A model generated the notes under the pieces. The model had not been told where the DNA came from. It did no database searches and worked only from the letters and a program-made list of their open reading frames with translations. A DNA stretch of 64,000 bases. Source: Gordonia sediminis (GTDB taxonomy: Bacteria; Actinomycetota; Actinomycetes; Mycobacteriales; Mycobacteriaceae). The translations under genes and the position numbers were made by a program. This document shows, piece by piece, positions 18,125 to 26,879 of this stretch. Every line of letters begins with the position of its first letter. The first letter of the stretch is position 1. The stretch lies in contig RZUM01000007.1 in NCBI GenBank assembly GCA_004193205.1, forward strand, positions 354,729 to 418,728, given 5' to 3'.

Positions 18125-18252
18125 TAGACTGGGTGGTCAAAGGCGCCTCTGCTCATCGGAGACCGAGTCGGGTTCCGTCCAGGACCAGCCGAGATCCGGT
18201 GAGGGGCGCTTTTGTCATGAGACGTCCGATGTGACAGGTGAGGGTGAGAGCT
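18125..18252 (+). promoter_or_regulatory. Promoter and structured leader of the cold-shock gene
   Basis: TAGACT at 18125-18130, preceded by TGGC, is a good actinobacterial -10 element. If transcription starts about 7 bases later, the leader is some 115 bases long. Within it, 18139-18149 can pair with 18203-18213 to form an 11-bp helix with two G-U pairs that ends in TTTT. This is either an attenuator-like hairpin or a temperature-sensitive leader, as seen for cold-shock genes. The functional claim is inferred. Confidence 0.45.
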
Positions 18253-18678
18253 GTGCCGACCGGCAGGGTGAAGTGGTACGACGCGGAGAAGGGCTTCGGC
18301 TTCCTCGCACAGGAGAGCGGAGAGGACGTCTACGTCCGTTCTTCCGCGCTGCCCCCAGGGGTGGAGGGCCTCAAGCCCGGCCAGCGGGTCGAGTTCGGCA
18401 TGGCCGCGGGTCGTCGTGGACCGCAGGCGCTGACCGTCACCCTTCTCGAACCGGCGCCCAGTGTCGCGAAGAACACCCGCGAGGCCGCGCGTGAAGCCGC
18501 CCGCAAGGAGGTCAAGCGACACACGCCCGACGAGTTGCACGGCATGGTCGCCGACCTGATCACGCTTCTCGAGGGATCGGTGCAGCCGGAACTGCGCAAG
18601 GGACGCTATCCCGACCGCAAGACCTCCCAGCGCATCTCCGAGGTGGTCCGCGCCGTCACCCGCGAACTCGAACGCTGA
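18253..18678 (+). CDS. cspB: Cold-shock domain protein CspB with C-terminal helical extension
   Basis: A 141-residue protein. The GTG at 18253 gives [18 protein letters not shown], the normal start of cold-shock proteins; the purine-rich GGTGAGGGTGAGAG lies ahead of it. The nucleic-acid-binding strands are RNP1 (KGFGFL) and a variant RNP2 (DVYVR rather than VFVH). After the 65-residue domain, a charged helical tail follows ([17 protein letters not shown], then [22 protein letters not shown]), as in the longer mycobacterial CspB. It binds single-stranded RNA or DNA; the role of the tail is unknown. Confidence 0.88.
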   Translation: MPTGRVKWYDAEKGFGFLAQESGEDVYVRSSALPPGVEGLKPGQRVEFGMAAGRRGPQALTVTLLEPAPSVAKNTREAAREAARKEVKRHTPDELHGMVADLITLLEGSVQPELRKGRYPDRKTSQRISEVVRAVTRELER

Positions 18679-18702
18679 GACGGGTCCCGGCGGCCCGGGC
18701 GA

Positions 18703-19260
18703 TCACCCCAGGGTCGGTGTCGGGAGATCCACGCCCTGCGGGGTGGTGTCCGCCGCGAGATAGCCGCGGGCGATGACACCTTCTTCACCGGCGGGTGACA
18801 CCACCGACGGCACCTGCACCTCGATGTTGACCAGGATCTGCTCGGGTGTGGAGTGCAGCACGGTGGTGTAGGTCGTGTTCGAGCGCATCGGTTCCGACGT
18901 GCCGTCGAGTCCCTGTGGTGTCAGATACTGGACCACCAGGTTCCACGGAAACTTGGCGATGTCCTTGGACACCGACAGCACCACCGATTCGCCCACCGGC
19001 ACCGGCACCTTCTCCACGTGGATGTCGGCGTCGTTCTCGGGTTGGCAGTTCTTGAGGAAGACGTCACACATGCTGGTGGGTTCGACGCGCACCAGACGGT
19101 CGCCGACCGCCAGTTGCAGGTAGAGGTCCTCAGTATTGTTGTTGTCGTCCCCCGACCACTGGTCGCGGGTCAGGACGGCGACGGCGCCGCCGACGATGAC
19201 GACGAATGCGATCACGACGGCCGCGATGATCGCGATCGCCTTCTTGTCTCCGCTGTTCAC
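18703..19260 (-). CDS. DUF2771 family exported or membrane-anchored protein (Rv0875c-like)
   Basis: A 185-residue protein. After a short basic start, one hydrophobic segment (AIAIIAAVVIAFVVIVGGAVAVL) acts as a signal anchor. The outside part has two cysteines close together (SMCDVFLKNCQ) and strands such as ESVVLSVSKDIAKFPWNLVVQYLTP. This matches DUF2771, an actinobacterial exported family of unknown function. It lies 18 bases after the MFS gene on the same strand, in the order known from mycobacteria (Rv0875c, Rv0876c, from memory), so the two are probably cotranscribed. Confidence 0.75.
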   Translation of the reverse strand: MNSGDKKAIAIIAAVVIAFVVIVGGAVAVLTRDQWSGDDNNNTEDLYLQLAVGDRLVRVEPTSMCDVFLKNCQPENDADIHVEKVPVPVGESVVLSVSKDIAKFPWNLVVQYLTPQGLDGTSEPMRSNTTYTTVLHSTPEQILVNIEVQVPSVVSPAGEEGVIARGYLAADTTPQGVDLPTPTLG

Positions 19261-19278
19261 TGTGCTGGTGTCCCGTAC

Positions 19279-21204
19279 CTAGTGTCCTGTGCGATCGGTG
19301 GGCATCTTGCGGGTGGTGTCGTCGCTCGGGCGACGGCGCCGGGGTTGCCGCGGCTGCGCCCTGGTCGCCGCCTCGGCGGGTGACCCGTGTGCGCCGCGCC
19401 GGGTGGCGGATCTGGACGGATCGGCGGCCATGAACGCCACCGTCGGTGCCGCGTAGTCGGGTCGCTGCCCGCCGATACCCGGCAGCAACGACGAGCCGCG
19501 AGTGGTCAACACGGTCTGCAGCAGCCCGATGCCGAGCAGGACGGCGACGACGGTGAACCCGATCCACAGCGTCGTCGGGAGCAGGACACCCAGCGTGGCG
19601 CCGAACACCCACCCCAACTGCAGCACCGTCTCCGAGCGCCCGAACGCGGAGGCGCGCGACTCCTCGGGCAGGTCGTCCTGGATCAACGAATCAAGACACA
19701 CCTTGCCGATCGCGCTGGTACCGGAGGCGACGAGTGTCGCGATCGTCGCGACGACGATGCTGCCGAAGATCGCCGTCATCGTCGCCCCGACGAAGCAGGC
19801 CGTGGTGCACCAGACCACGATCCGGGGTGGATTCTTGAGCTCCGCGCGGGTGCCCAGTCCGTTGCCGATGAAGTTGCCGATCCCCGCCGCCACGCCGACC
19901 GTGCCGAGCAGCAGCAGCTGCGTCCAGTCGGAGTGCACGTCCTGCTGCGCCTTCGCATAGAACGCGATGTAGAGGGTCAGAAAGCCGGTGAGGATTCGGA
20001 TGGTGGCATTGCCCCACAGGCCGGCGACGACCTTGCGGCCCAGCGGCTGGCGCATCTTCTCGGCGAGCGCGTTCGCGGTCCGCCGTGCGCCGCGCAGACC
20101 TCCGTGGCCCTCACCGTCCTTGTCGGGGGCATGCGACATGGCGGGTTCACCGTGGTAGGTGAGTGTGGTCGGGATCTCGCCTTCGGTGACCTCGACCCAG
20201 GAGGGGATACGCATGCACAGCCACGCACCGACCGCGGCGATGACGGCCAACCAGGCCATGGCACCGGGAACGTGGAAGGGGAGCACCTTCGCCAACAGCA
20301 GCTCGAAGAACGCCGCGACACCACCCCCGACGATGGTTCCGCCGATCAACCCGAAGGTCGTCAGCCGCGAATTGACGCGGGGCAGATCGATCGACGGCGG
20401 GACCACACGCGGCGTCACCGCCGATTTGAGCACCCCGAACGATTTGGAGAGCACCAGCAGGCCCAGCGCACACGGGTAGAGCACCCACGGGTCGTACTGC
20501 AGTTGTCCGGCGGCGGCATCCCACGACGAGTTCGTCACGATGAGCAGCGCCAGTACGGTGCGCAGACCGAACGTCGTCGCCATGGCGATCCGGCGTCCAT
20601 GCTGCAGCCGGTCGAGCAGGGGCCCGATCAGCGGTGCGATCAACGCGAACGGCGCGATCGTCAACAGCAGGTAGAGCCCCACGTTGGTCTTCGACTCCCC
20701 GGTGGCCGCGGCGAAGAACAAGGTGTTGGCCAGCGCCACCGCCATCGCGGCGTCGACCGCGTAGTTCACGATCACCGGCAGCGTCAGCGCGGTGAGCCCG
20801 GACCGGTCGGCGCCGTCGGCGGTCGCGGCCTGGTAGATCTTGCCGATGCCGCGGCTGGTCAGCTGCCGCGAGCGCATCGCGGCGACGCGGGTGACGGTCA
20901 GCTTCTTGGGCGCACCATTCGGGGTCTGTTCGGTCGGCATCGCCTTGGTGCCGCCGAAGCGGTCGGTGGCGGTGTCGTCGGGGCGCCCGGGGCCGTACCC
21001 GCTCTCGTCGTAGCCATACTCGCCCTCGAGCGGCGGCAGGTGCGGGTTGTGGGTCCGCGGCGGCAGATACGCCTGATCGCCGGGACCACGCACACCGGAG
21101 CGGCCGCCCGCGGGACGCCGCGACCGGCTCTCGTCCACCGGATAGTTCGCGGCTCCGGGATGCTGCCGCGGACTCCGACGATCGTTGTCGTCGCCCGGCG
21201 TCAC
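19279..21204 (-). CDS. MFS transporter with long hydrophilic N-terminal region (Rv0876c-like)
   Basis: A 641-residue protein. The GTG at 21204 is chosen because TGGAGG lies 8 bases ahead; a GTG at 21285 would add 27 residues without a good site. Residues 1-130 are polar and proline/arginine-rich. About twelve hydrophobic helices follow (for example LPVIVNYAVDAAMAVALANTLFF and LYLLLTIAPFALIAPLIGPLLDRLQHGRR, the last resembling the MFS loop 2-3 motif). The C-terminus is again polar and arginine-rich. The substrate is unknown. It is divergent from the DUF3027 gene. Confidence 0.8.
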   Translation of the reverse strand: MTPGDDNDRRSPRQHPGAANYPVDESRSRRPAGGRSGVRGPGDQAYLPPRTHNPHLPPLEGEYGYDESGYGPGRPDDTATDRFGGTKAMPTEQTPNGAPKKLTVTRVAAMRSRQLTSRGIGKIYQAATADGADRSGLTALTLPVIVNYAVDAAMAVALANTLFFAAATGESKTNVGLYLLLTIAPFALIAPLIGPLLDRLQHGRRIAMATTFGLRTVLALLIVTNSSWDAAAGQLQYDPWVLYPCALGLLVLSKSFGVLKSAVTPRVVPPSIDLPRVNSRLTTFGLIGGTIVGGGVAAFFELLLAKVLPFHVPGAMAWLAVIAAVGAWLCMRIPSWVEVTEGEIPTTLTYHGEPAMSHAPDKDGEGHGGLRGARRTANALAEKMRQPLGRKVVAGLWGNATIRILTGFLTLYIAFYAKAQQDVHSDWTQLLLLGTVGVAAGIGNFIGNGLGTRAELKNPPRIVVWCTTACFVGATMTAIFGSIVVATIATLVASGTSAIGKVCLDSLIQDDLPEESRASAFGRSETVLQLGWVFGATLGVLLPTTLWIGFTVVAVLLGIGLLQTVLTTRGSSLLPGIGGQRPDYAAPTVAFMAADPSRSATRRGAHGSPAEAATRAQPRQPRRRRPSDDTTRKMPTDRTGH

Positions 21205-21458
21205 ATCGCGACCTCCACCGTGGGGGCCCGGCCCCGTCGGTTCAGCGCGCTGCCCACGGGGGAAGCGAGGACTGGGTCGGTTCACACCGACAATTGTCCC
21301 CCATCGCACCGACGGGGTGGGGACACGGCCCGCGCCCGCGTGCCCCGCCGCAAAACCGCCGGACCCACATTGGGCCGTCACCGTTGGGTTTCGACGGGCG
21401 ACCGGGCGAAATACCGGGTCGATGCCGCAGATGCCGGTCCGTATTGCACACTGGAAGG

Positions 21459-22253
21459 GTGAGTTTTGTATTCGACGCTCAGCGGTTGCTCGGTGCTGTC
21501 GACGTGGCGCGGGCCGCGCTCGTCGACGATGGACAGCAGCCGGGGAGGCACCTGGACGCGGTCTCCGAGAGTGAATGGGCAGCCGCGCACTACTTCGAGG
21601 CCGACCTGCCCGGTTATCGCGGGTGGCAGTGGTGTGTCGTGGTGTCCGGTGCACCGGGCGTCGACGAGATCACGGTCAGCGAAGTGGTCCTACTCCCCGG
21701 CGAGGGTGCGCTGCTGGCGCCGGCCTGGATTCCGTGGAACGAGCGGATCGCCGCCGGGGACCTGTCGCCCGGCGACATGCTGGCCGCCGAACCCGACGAT
21801 CCGCGACTCGTGCCGAATCAGATCGACACCGCCGACGAGTTCCGGTTCGCGTCCGAGGACGAGGCCGAGGAGTACGGTCAGATCGCCGGCGAACTCGGTC
21901 TCGGGCGCCGCCGGCTGCTGAGCCAGGAGGGCCGCGACGAAGCCGCCACCCGCTGGCATGACGGTGAGCGCGGGCCGCATTCCGACATGGCCGCCGCCGC
22001 GCCGTATCCGTGCGCCACCTGTGGCTTCTACCTGCCGCTCGCCGGTGCGCTGCGCCCGGCGTTCGGGGTGTGCGCCAACGAGTACTCCGCCGACGGGCAG
22101 GTGGTGTCCGCCGGTTACGGGTGCGGCGCCCATTCCGACGTGGCCGCCCCCAAGGGAGACCGCACCCCCACCTATGACGCCTACGACGACGGGGCGCTGG
22201 AGATCGTCGTCGCCACCGCCACCGCGGATGCCGGTGCGGACGTGACGTCCTGA
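21459..22253 (+). CDS. DUF3027 family protein (Rv0877-like)
   Basis: A 264-residue soluble acidic protein starting GTG (SFVFDAQRLLGAVDVARAALV). The C-terminal part has two CxxC-type cysteine pairs (PCATCGFYLPL, then FGVCANEYSADGQVVSAGYGCGAHSDV), which suggest a metal site. The pattern fits DUF3027, conserved in Mycobacteriales and of unknown function. The start is supported by the family-like N-terminus more than by a ribosome site. The next gene begins 5 bases after the stop, so the two are cotranscribed. Confidence 0.75.
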   Translation: MSFVFDAQRLLGAVDVARAALVDDGQQPGRHLDAVSESEWAAAHYFEADLPGYRGWQWCVVVSGAPGVDEITVSEVVLLPGEGALLAPAWIPWNERIAAGDLSPGDMLAAEPDDPRLVPNQIDTADEFRFASEDEAEEYGQIAGELGLGRRRLLSQEGRDEAATRWHDGERGPHSDMAAAAPYPCATCGFYLPLAGALRPAFGVCANEYSADGQVVSAGYGCGAHSDVAAPKGDRTPTYDAYDDGALEIVVATATADAGADVTS

Positions 22254-22258
22254 CGGAC

Positions 22259-25036
22259 GTGTCGACGGCCGATCCGTCAGACCTCCCCGATCCATTCGGG
22301 CTCGCCGATCTCCGTTCGGCCACCCTGCACGCCTGGCGTACCTCGCCCACCCGTTACGCCGAGGACTCGTCGAGCGAGAACGACCTCGTCACCGTCGGCT
22401 ACCGGGACCGGCTGATCACCGAACTCGCCGCGAACGCCGCCGACGCCGCGGCGACCGCGGGTGTGCCCGGCCGCCTGACGATCTGGGCCGACGCCGGCGG
22501 GCTGCATGTCGCCAACACCGGCGCGCCCGTGACGGTCGCCGGTGCGCAGTCGCTGCTGGCGTTGCGAGTGTCGGCGAAGACCGCCGACGACGCGGGGCCC
22601 GGGAAGGTCGGCCGGTTCGGTGTCGGCTTCACCGCGACCGCCGCGGTGGCCGACCGCGTGGAGGTCCGGTCGACGACGGGTTCGTTCGCCTTCGATCGCG
22701 CCGACACGGCCCGCGTCGTCCGCGCGGCGGGCCTCGACCCGGACACCGTCGACCGTGCGCCGTTGCTTCGCCTGGCCTGGCCGATCGACGCCGGACCGGC
22801 CCCCGGCCACGACACCGAGATCGTCCTGGTGCCGAGCGCGGGCGGGGACACCGCCGCGCTGGCGTCTGCGGCCCTTGATCAGGCGCCCGATCTGCTGTTG
22901 GAACTGGAGGCACTCGCCGAGGTGCGGGTCGGGGACACGGTCGTGGGGATCGCGCGCAGCCTCGGCGCCGACGGGACATCACGGATCGCCATCACCACCG
23001 ACTCACCGCACGGCGTGCAGGACCGAACCTGGCTCGAGGCAACACGATCCGGAACCCGGTGGCTGATCGAGATCGGTGCCGACGGACCGGTGATCGCCCA
23101 CCTCTCGACGCTGCGCGCGCCCACTCCCACCGACATCGAGCTGTCCCTGCCGGCGCTCTGCATCACCGACCTGGCGCTCACCCCGGACCGTCGGCACCTG
23201 CACCCCGACGCCGACATCGACACGGCCGCAGCGGGATACGCCGATCTCGTCGCGGCGCTCGACGCGCCGTGGCGGCCGCTGCTCATCCCCGTCGAGGCGC
23301 GGGCACACAACCGCGACGACGCGTCGCTCATCGCCGCGGTTCTCGGCGAATTACGCACCCACGCCTGGCTTCCCACCGTCGCCGGGACCGACCTGGCACC
23401 CGAGCGTGCCGTCGTCCTGCCGGATCTGACGGCCGGGCTCGCGGATGTCCTGGCGCCCCTCATGGGTGATCTCGCCCACCCCGACGTCTCGGAGCGGCGT
23501 CATCTCGCGCGGCTGCGTTCGGTCGGGGTTCGCGAGATCGGTCTGGCCGACCTCGCCGAACGGCTCGTCGGCATCGACCGCCCGCCGACGTGGTGGCATG
23601 ATCTCTACGCCGCACTGTCCCCGCTGGTGACCACCGCAATAGACGCCGAAGAGCTTGGTGCGCTGCCGGTCCCGCGGTCTGACGGCCGGACCAACATCGG
23701 TGCGCGCGGGCTGTTCGTGACCGACCGGATCGACCGCCCGATCAGCTGGATTCCCACGGTGACGCCGCAGGCCCGGCACCCCCTGCTGGAACGGCTGGGC
23801 GCCGAGGCCCTCTCGGTCGAGCAGGCCCTGGCCGAACCCGCGCTGGCCGCGTTGATCGACACCGTCGACGACGACGAGGCGGCCGATTTGGCCGACGAGG
23901 TGTTCGCCCTGCTCGCCGCCGACCCCGACGCGACCGTCCCCGATGCGCTGTCGGGGCTGCTGGTACCGGATTCCGACGGCGAACTGCGGCCCGTCGACGA
24001 ACTGCTGCTCGCCGACAGCCCGCTGGCGTCGGTGCTCGTCGACGACGCGCCGTTCGGTACCGTCGACCCCGACCTCGAGAAGCGGGTCGGCGCCGGGGTG
24101 CTCCGCCGGCTCGGCGCCGGATGGGGCTTCCTCATCCTGCTCGACGACCTCCCGGTGGCCCCCGACCACGACCTCCCCGACGAGGAGGAGTGGTGGGATG
24201 CGCAACCCGACGCGCCGGAAACCCTTGCCGCCGTGCGTGACCTGGATCTGGTCGACGAACGTCACTGGCCCCGGGCGCTGACCCTGCTGGCCACCGACGA
24301 CACGACCGCGCCACTGCTCGCCGACCGCGACGGCTACACGGCCTGGTGGCTGCGTCGGCACGCCGTCGTCGGCGGCCATCGGTTGGGGTGGTACCGCGCG
24401 CCGTCGGACACCGCCGTCGACGGCGTCCGTGATCCGCTGGACCATCCGCACGCCGATGCCCTGGCCGCAGCCCTGGGTGGCATCGCGGTGGAATCGGCCC
24501 ACGACGCCGAGGCCATGCTGGCGAATCTGGGTGATCCCGACCGGGCGATCACACCCGGAGTGGCCGCCGCGGTCCACGCGTCGGTGGTCGCGGCCGTCCG
24601 ATCCGGGACGGTCGACCTCGCGGATATCGCTGTACCGCAACGTATCCGGGCGGTCTCCGGTGAGGCGGTGGAGCGTGCGCTGGTCGTCGACCGGCCCTGG
24701 CTGGTGCAGGTGCTCGACGCGCGCGAAATGGTCCTGGCAGGGCTACCCGTCGACCCCGACGGCGCCGAGACTCTCGCCGAGATCCTCGACCTGCCCACCG
24801 CCGGTGACGAACTCGACGCGGTGGTCCGCGATCCCGGCGATGCCGTCGCCGCCGGGGACACCGAGCCGGTCCTGTATGCCGCGCGATGGGGGCGCGAACC
24901 ATCCGGCGGCGAGGCCCGGCTCCACGACGAGCTATGGATACGCTTGCGGCGCAACGGGGTCGATGACGACGTGCGTGTGGATTGGTGGGTCGACGAGCGC
25001 GGGATCACGCACCTGCAGCGTCGATCCCGGTCGTGA
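22259..25036 (+). CDS. Sacsin/HSP90-like GHKL ATPase-domain protein
   Basis: A 925-residue protein with a GTG start. Residues 30-200 carry an HSP90/GHKL-type ATP-binding fold: the N-box ELAANAADAA, the G1-like DAGGLHVANTGAPVT and the G2-like GRFGVGFTATAAVADRVEV. The remaining 700 residues have no recognised domain and are rich in acidic residues and leucine. The architecture (one GHKL domain at the N-terminus of a large alpha-rich protein) recalls sacsin-repeat proteins. No chaperone client or pathway is known to me. It is cotranscribed with the DUF3027 gene and its end overlaps the convergent TetR gene by 32 bases. Confidence 0.75.
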   Translation: MSTADPSDLPDPFGLADLRSATLHAWRTSPTRYAEDSSSENDLVTVGYRDRLITELAANAADAAATAGVPGRLTIWADAGGLHVANTGAPVTVAGAQSLLALRVSAKTADDAGPGKVGRFGVGFTATAAVADRVEVRSTTGSFAFDRADTARVVRAAGLDPDTVDRAPLLRLAWPIDAGPAPGHDTEIVLVPSAGGDTAALASAALDQAPDLLLELEALAEVRVGDTVVGIARSLGADGTSRIAITTDSPHGVQDRTWLEATRSGTRWLIEIGADGPVIAHLSTLRAPTPTDIELSLPALCITDLALTPDRRHLHPDADIDTAAAGYADLVAALDAPWRPLLIPVEARAHNRDDASLIAAVLGELRTHAWLPTVAGTDLAPERAVVLPDLTAGLADVLAPLMGDLAHPDVSERRHLARLRSVGVREIGLADLAERLVGIDRPPTWWHDLYAALSPLVTTAIDAEELGALPVPRSDGRTNIGARGLFVTDRIDRPISWIPTVTPQARHPLLERLGAEALSVEQALAEPALAALIDTVDDDEAADLADEVFALLAADPDATVPDALSGLLVPDSDGELRPVDELLLADSPLASVLVDDAPFGTVDPDLEKRVGAGVLRRLGAGWGFLILLDDLPVAPDHDLPDEEEWWDAQPDAPETLAAVRDLDLVDERHWPRALTLLATDDTTAPLLADRDGYTAWWLRRHAVVGGHRLGWYRAPSDTAVDGVRDPLDHPHADALAAALGGIAVESAHDAEAMLANLGDPDRAITPGVAAAVHASVVAAVRSGTVDLADIAVPQRIRAVSGEAVERALVVDRPWLVQVLDAREMVLAGLPVDPDGAETLAEILDLPTAGDELDAVVRDPGDAVAAGDTEPVLYAARWGREPSGGEARLHDELWIRLRRNGVDDDVRVDWWVDERGITHLQRRSRS

Positions 25037-25592
25037 GGATCGACGCGAGCTGCCGATAGGCCTGCGCGTCGTCGAGGCCGGTGGTGGCCGCGACGTCGCG
25101 CCGCTGGATGCGGCTCATCATCGACGCGGCGAGGTCTGCGGCGAACGCCGCGTTCACGTCGCGGAACTCGCCGGTCGCGACCCCGTCGGCAATCAGCTCG
25201 CCGACCCGCCGGGCGGCCGCGGCGGTGTTGCGTTCGTAGAGCTCACGCGTCGGAGCATGGCCGTGCAGGTCGGTCATGAACGCATCCGACGCCGGTGACA
25301 GCGCATCCCCGACGGCGATGAGGTAGGCGATCACCTTGGCCCGCGCACCCGATTCCTGCGCGACCCGCGCCTCCACCTGCTCGGTTGCCGAGCGGAAGAA
25401 GTGGGTCACCGTCTTGGCGACGAGTTGCTCCTTGCTGTCGGCGAGCGTGTAGAGCGTCGACTTCGAACACCGCAGCCGTGCGGCGAGATCGGCCACGCCG
25501 AACTGGGCGAAACCCTCGGCGAGCAGCAACTCCAGGAGGCGGTCGAAGAGGTCGCCCCGTCGTCGGGTGGCGAAGGAGGTATCCGTGGCCAT
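25005..25592 (-). CDS. TetR family regulator
   Basis: A 195-residue regulator. The ATG at 25592 (MATDTSFATRRRGDLFDRL) is chosen because upstream ATGs fall in the intergenic region. The helix-turn-helix is LLAEGFAQFGVADLAARLRCSKSTLYTLADSKEQLVAKTV, with the rare feature of no tyrosine pair (YTLADSKE instead of YYHF). It is divergent from an acyl-CoA dehydrogenase gene 61 bases away and probably controls it through the AGTAC sites between them. Its 3' end overlaps the convergent sacsin-like gene. Confidence 0.85.
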   Translation of the reverse strand: MATDTSFATRRRGDLFDRLLELLLAEGFAQFGVADLAARLRCSKSTLYTLADSKEQLVAKTVTHFFRSATEQVEARVAQESGARAKVIAYLIAVGDALSPASDAFMTDLHGHAPTRELYERNTAAAARRVGELIADGVATGEFRDVNAAFAADLAASMMSRIQRRDVAATTGLDDAQAYRQLASILTTGIDAAGA

Positions 25593-25601
25593 GGAGCACA
25601 T

Positions 25602-25627
25602 AGTACTATCTGAAGTACCTGAGTACT
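25602..25627. promoter_or_regulatory. Triple AGTAC motif in the TetR / acyl-CoA dehydrogenase divergent gap
   Basis: AGTAC occurs three times in 26 bases, and the first and last copies are the palindrome AGTACT. The stretch lies between the divergent TetR and acyl-CoA dehydrogenase starts (25592 and 25654), the right place for an operator. The regulator assignment is inferred. Confidence 0.4.
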
Positions 25628-25653
25628 GTTTCCTTTCCTCCGGAGGTGCCGAC

Positions 25654-26796
25654 ATGGCGGTCGATCGACTCCTGCCCAGTGACGAAGCTTACGATCTCAT
25701 CGCGTTGACCAGGGACTTTGCCGACAAACGGTTGGCTCCCATCGTCGACGAGTACGAGAAGGCCGAGAAGTACCCGGACGGACTGTTCGCCGAGATGGGT
25801 GAGGCGGGGTTGCTCGGTCTGCCGTATCCGGTCGAGTGGGACGGCGGCGGGCAGCCCTACGAGGTCTACCTGCAGGTCCTCGAGGAACTCGGCGCGCGCT
25901 GGGCGGCGGTGGCGGTGGCGGTCAGCGTGCACGGCCTCGCCTGCCACCCGCTGTTCACCTTCGGCACCGACGAGCAGAAGCAGCAGTGGCTGCCGGATCT
26001 ACTCAACGGCCGGCTCGTCGGGGCTTACAGCCTGTCCGAACCGCAAGCCGGATCCGACGCCGCTGCCCTGGTCTGCAAGGCGACCGGAGTCGACGGCGGC
26101 TACCGGGTGAACGGTGCCAAGGCGTGGATCACCCACGGCGGTATCGCCGATGTCTACAACCTCTTCGCCCGTACCGGCGAGGGATCGAAGGGCATCAGCT
26201 GTTTCCTCGTTCCCCGCGACACCGACGGTCTGTCCTTCGGCAAGCCGGAGGAGAAGATGGGTCTGCACGCGGTCCCGACCACGTCGGCCACCTACGACGA
26301 TGCGTTCGTCGACGAGGGACGTCGACTCGGGGCCGAGGGGGACGGCCTCAAGATCGCCTTCTCCGCACTCGACTCCGGCCGGCTCGGGATCGCGGCGGTG
26401 GCCACCGGTCTCGCGCAGTCCGCGCTGGATGCCGCCGTCGAGTACGCACAGGAACGGACCACGTTCGGCCGCAAGATCATCGACCACCAGGGGCTGTCGT
26501 TCCTGCTCGCCGACATGGCGGCGGCGGTGGACTCGGCGCGTGCCACTTACCTCGACGCAGCCCGTCGACGCGACGCCGGGCGCCCGTACTCGCGAGCGGC
26601 CGCGACCGCGAAACTCGTCGCCACCGATGCCGCGATGAAGGTGACCACCGACGCGGTGCAGGTACTCGGCGGCTATGGCTACACCCGCGATTTCCGCGTG
26701 GAGCGGTATATGCGCGAGGCCAAGATCACCCAGATCTTCGAGGGCACCAATCAGATCCAGCGCCTGGTCATCGGCCGTCAGCTCGCCGCCGGCTGA
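25654..26796 (+). CDS. Acyl-CoA dehydrogenase (FadE family)
   Basis: A 380-residue flavoenzyme with a clear GGAGGTG site ahead of the ATG at 25654. Family marks are YSLSEPQAGSDAAAL (FAD and substrate loop), WITHGGIADVY, ERTTFGRKIIDHQGLSFLLADM, and the C-terminal QVLGGYGYTRDFRVERYMREAKITQIFEGTNQIQRLVIG, where the glutamate of FEGT is the catalytic base of short- and medium-chain enzymes. It introduces the alpha-beta double bond in acyl-CoA and passes electrons to electron-transfer flavoprotein. Chain length cannot be read. The divergent TetR gene is the likely regulator. Confidence 0.9.
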   Translation: MAVDRLLPSDEAYDLIALTRDFADKRLAPIVDEYEKAEKYPDGLFAEMGEAGLLGLPYPVEWDGGGQPYEVYLQVLEELGARWAAVAVAVSVHGLACHPLFTFGTDEQKQQWLPDLLNGRLVGAYSLSEPQAGSDAAALVCKATGVDGGYRVNGAKAWITHGGIADVYNLFARTGEGSKGISCFLVPRDTDGLSFGKPEEKMGLHAVPTTSATYDDAFVDEGRRLGAEGDGLKIAFSALDSGRLGIAAVATGLAQSALDAAVEYAQERTTFGRKIIDHQGLSFLLADMAAAVDSARATYLDAARRRDAGRPYSRAAATAKLVATDAAMKVTTDAVQVLGGYGYTRDFRVERYMREAKITQIFEGTNQIQRLVIGRQLAAG

Positions 26797-26805
26797 GCTC
26801 CGACC

Positions 26806-26869
26806 ACATCCACCCCGCCTGTCGATCTCCCTCGGATGAGGACGAAACCGGCTGGCGGGGTGGATGTTT
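26806..26869. terminator. Long bidirectional hairpin between convergent genes
   Basis: ACATCCACCCCGCC at 26806-26819 is the exact complement of GGCGGGGTGGATGT at 26854-26867, with 34 bases between. It is followed by TTTC on the plus strand. It separates the acyl-CoA dehydrogenase gene and the hemerythrin gene, which converge here. Confidence 0.65.
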
Positions 26870-26879
26870 CGGCGGCAGT

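Noticed and set aside
19387-21462. 691-residue open frame on the plus strand
   Set aside because: It runs antisense to the MFS gene, has no recognisable family and shows the low-complexity pattern expected from the third-codon bias of the real gene.
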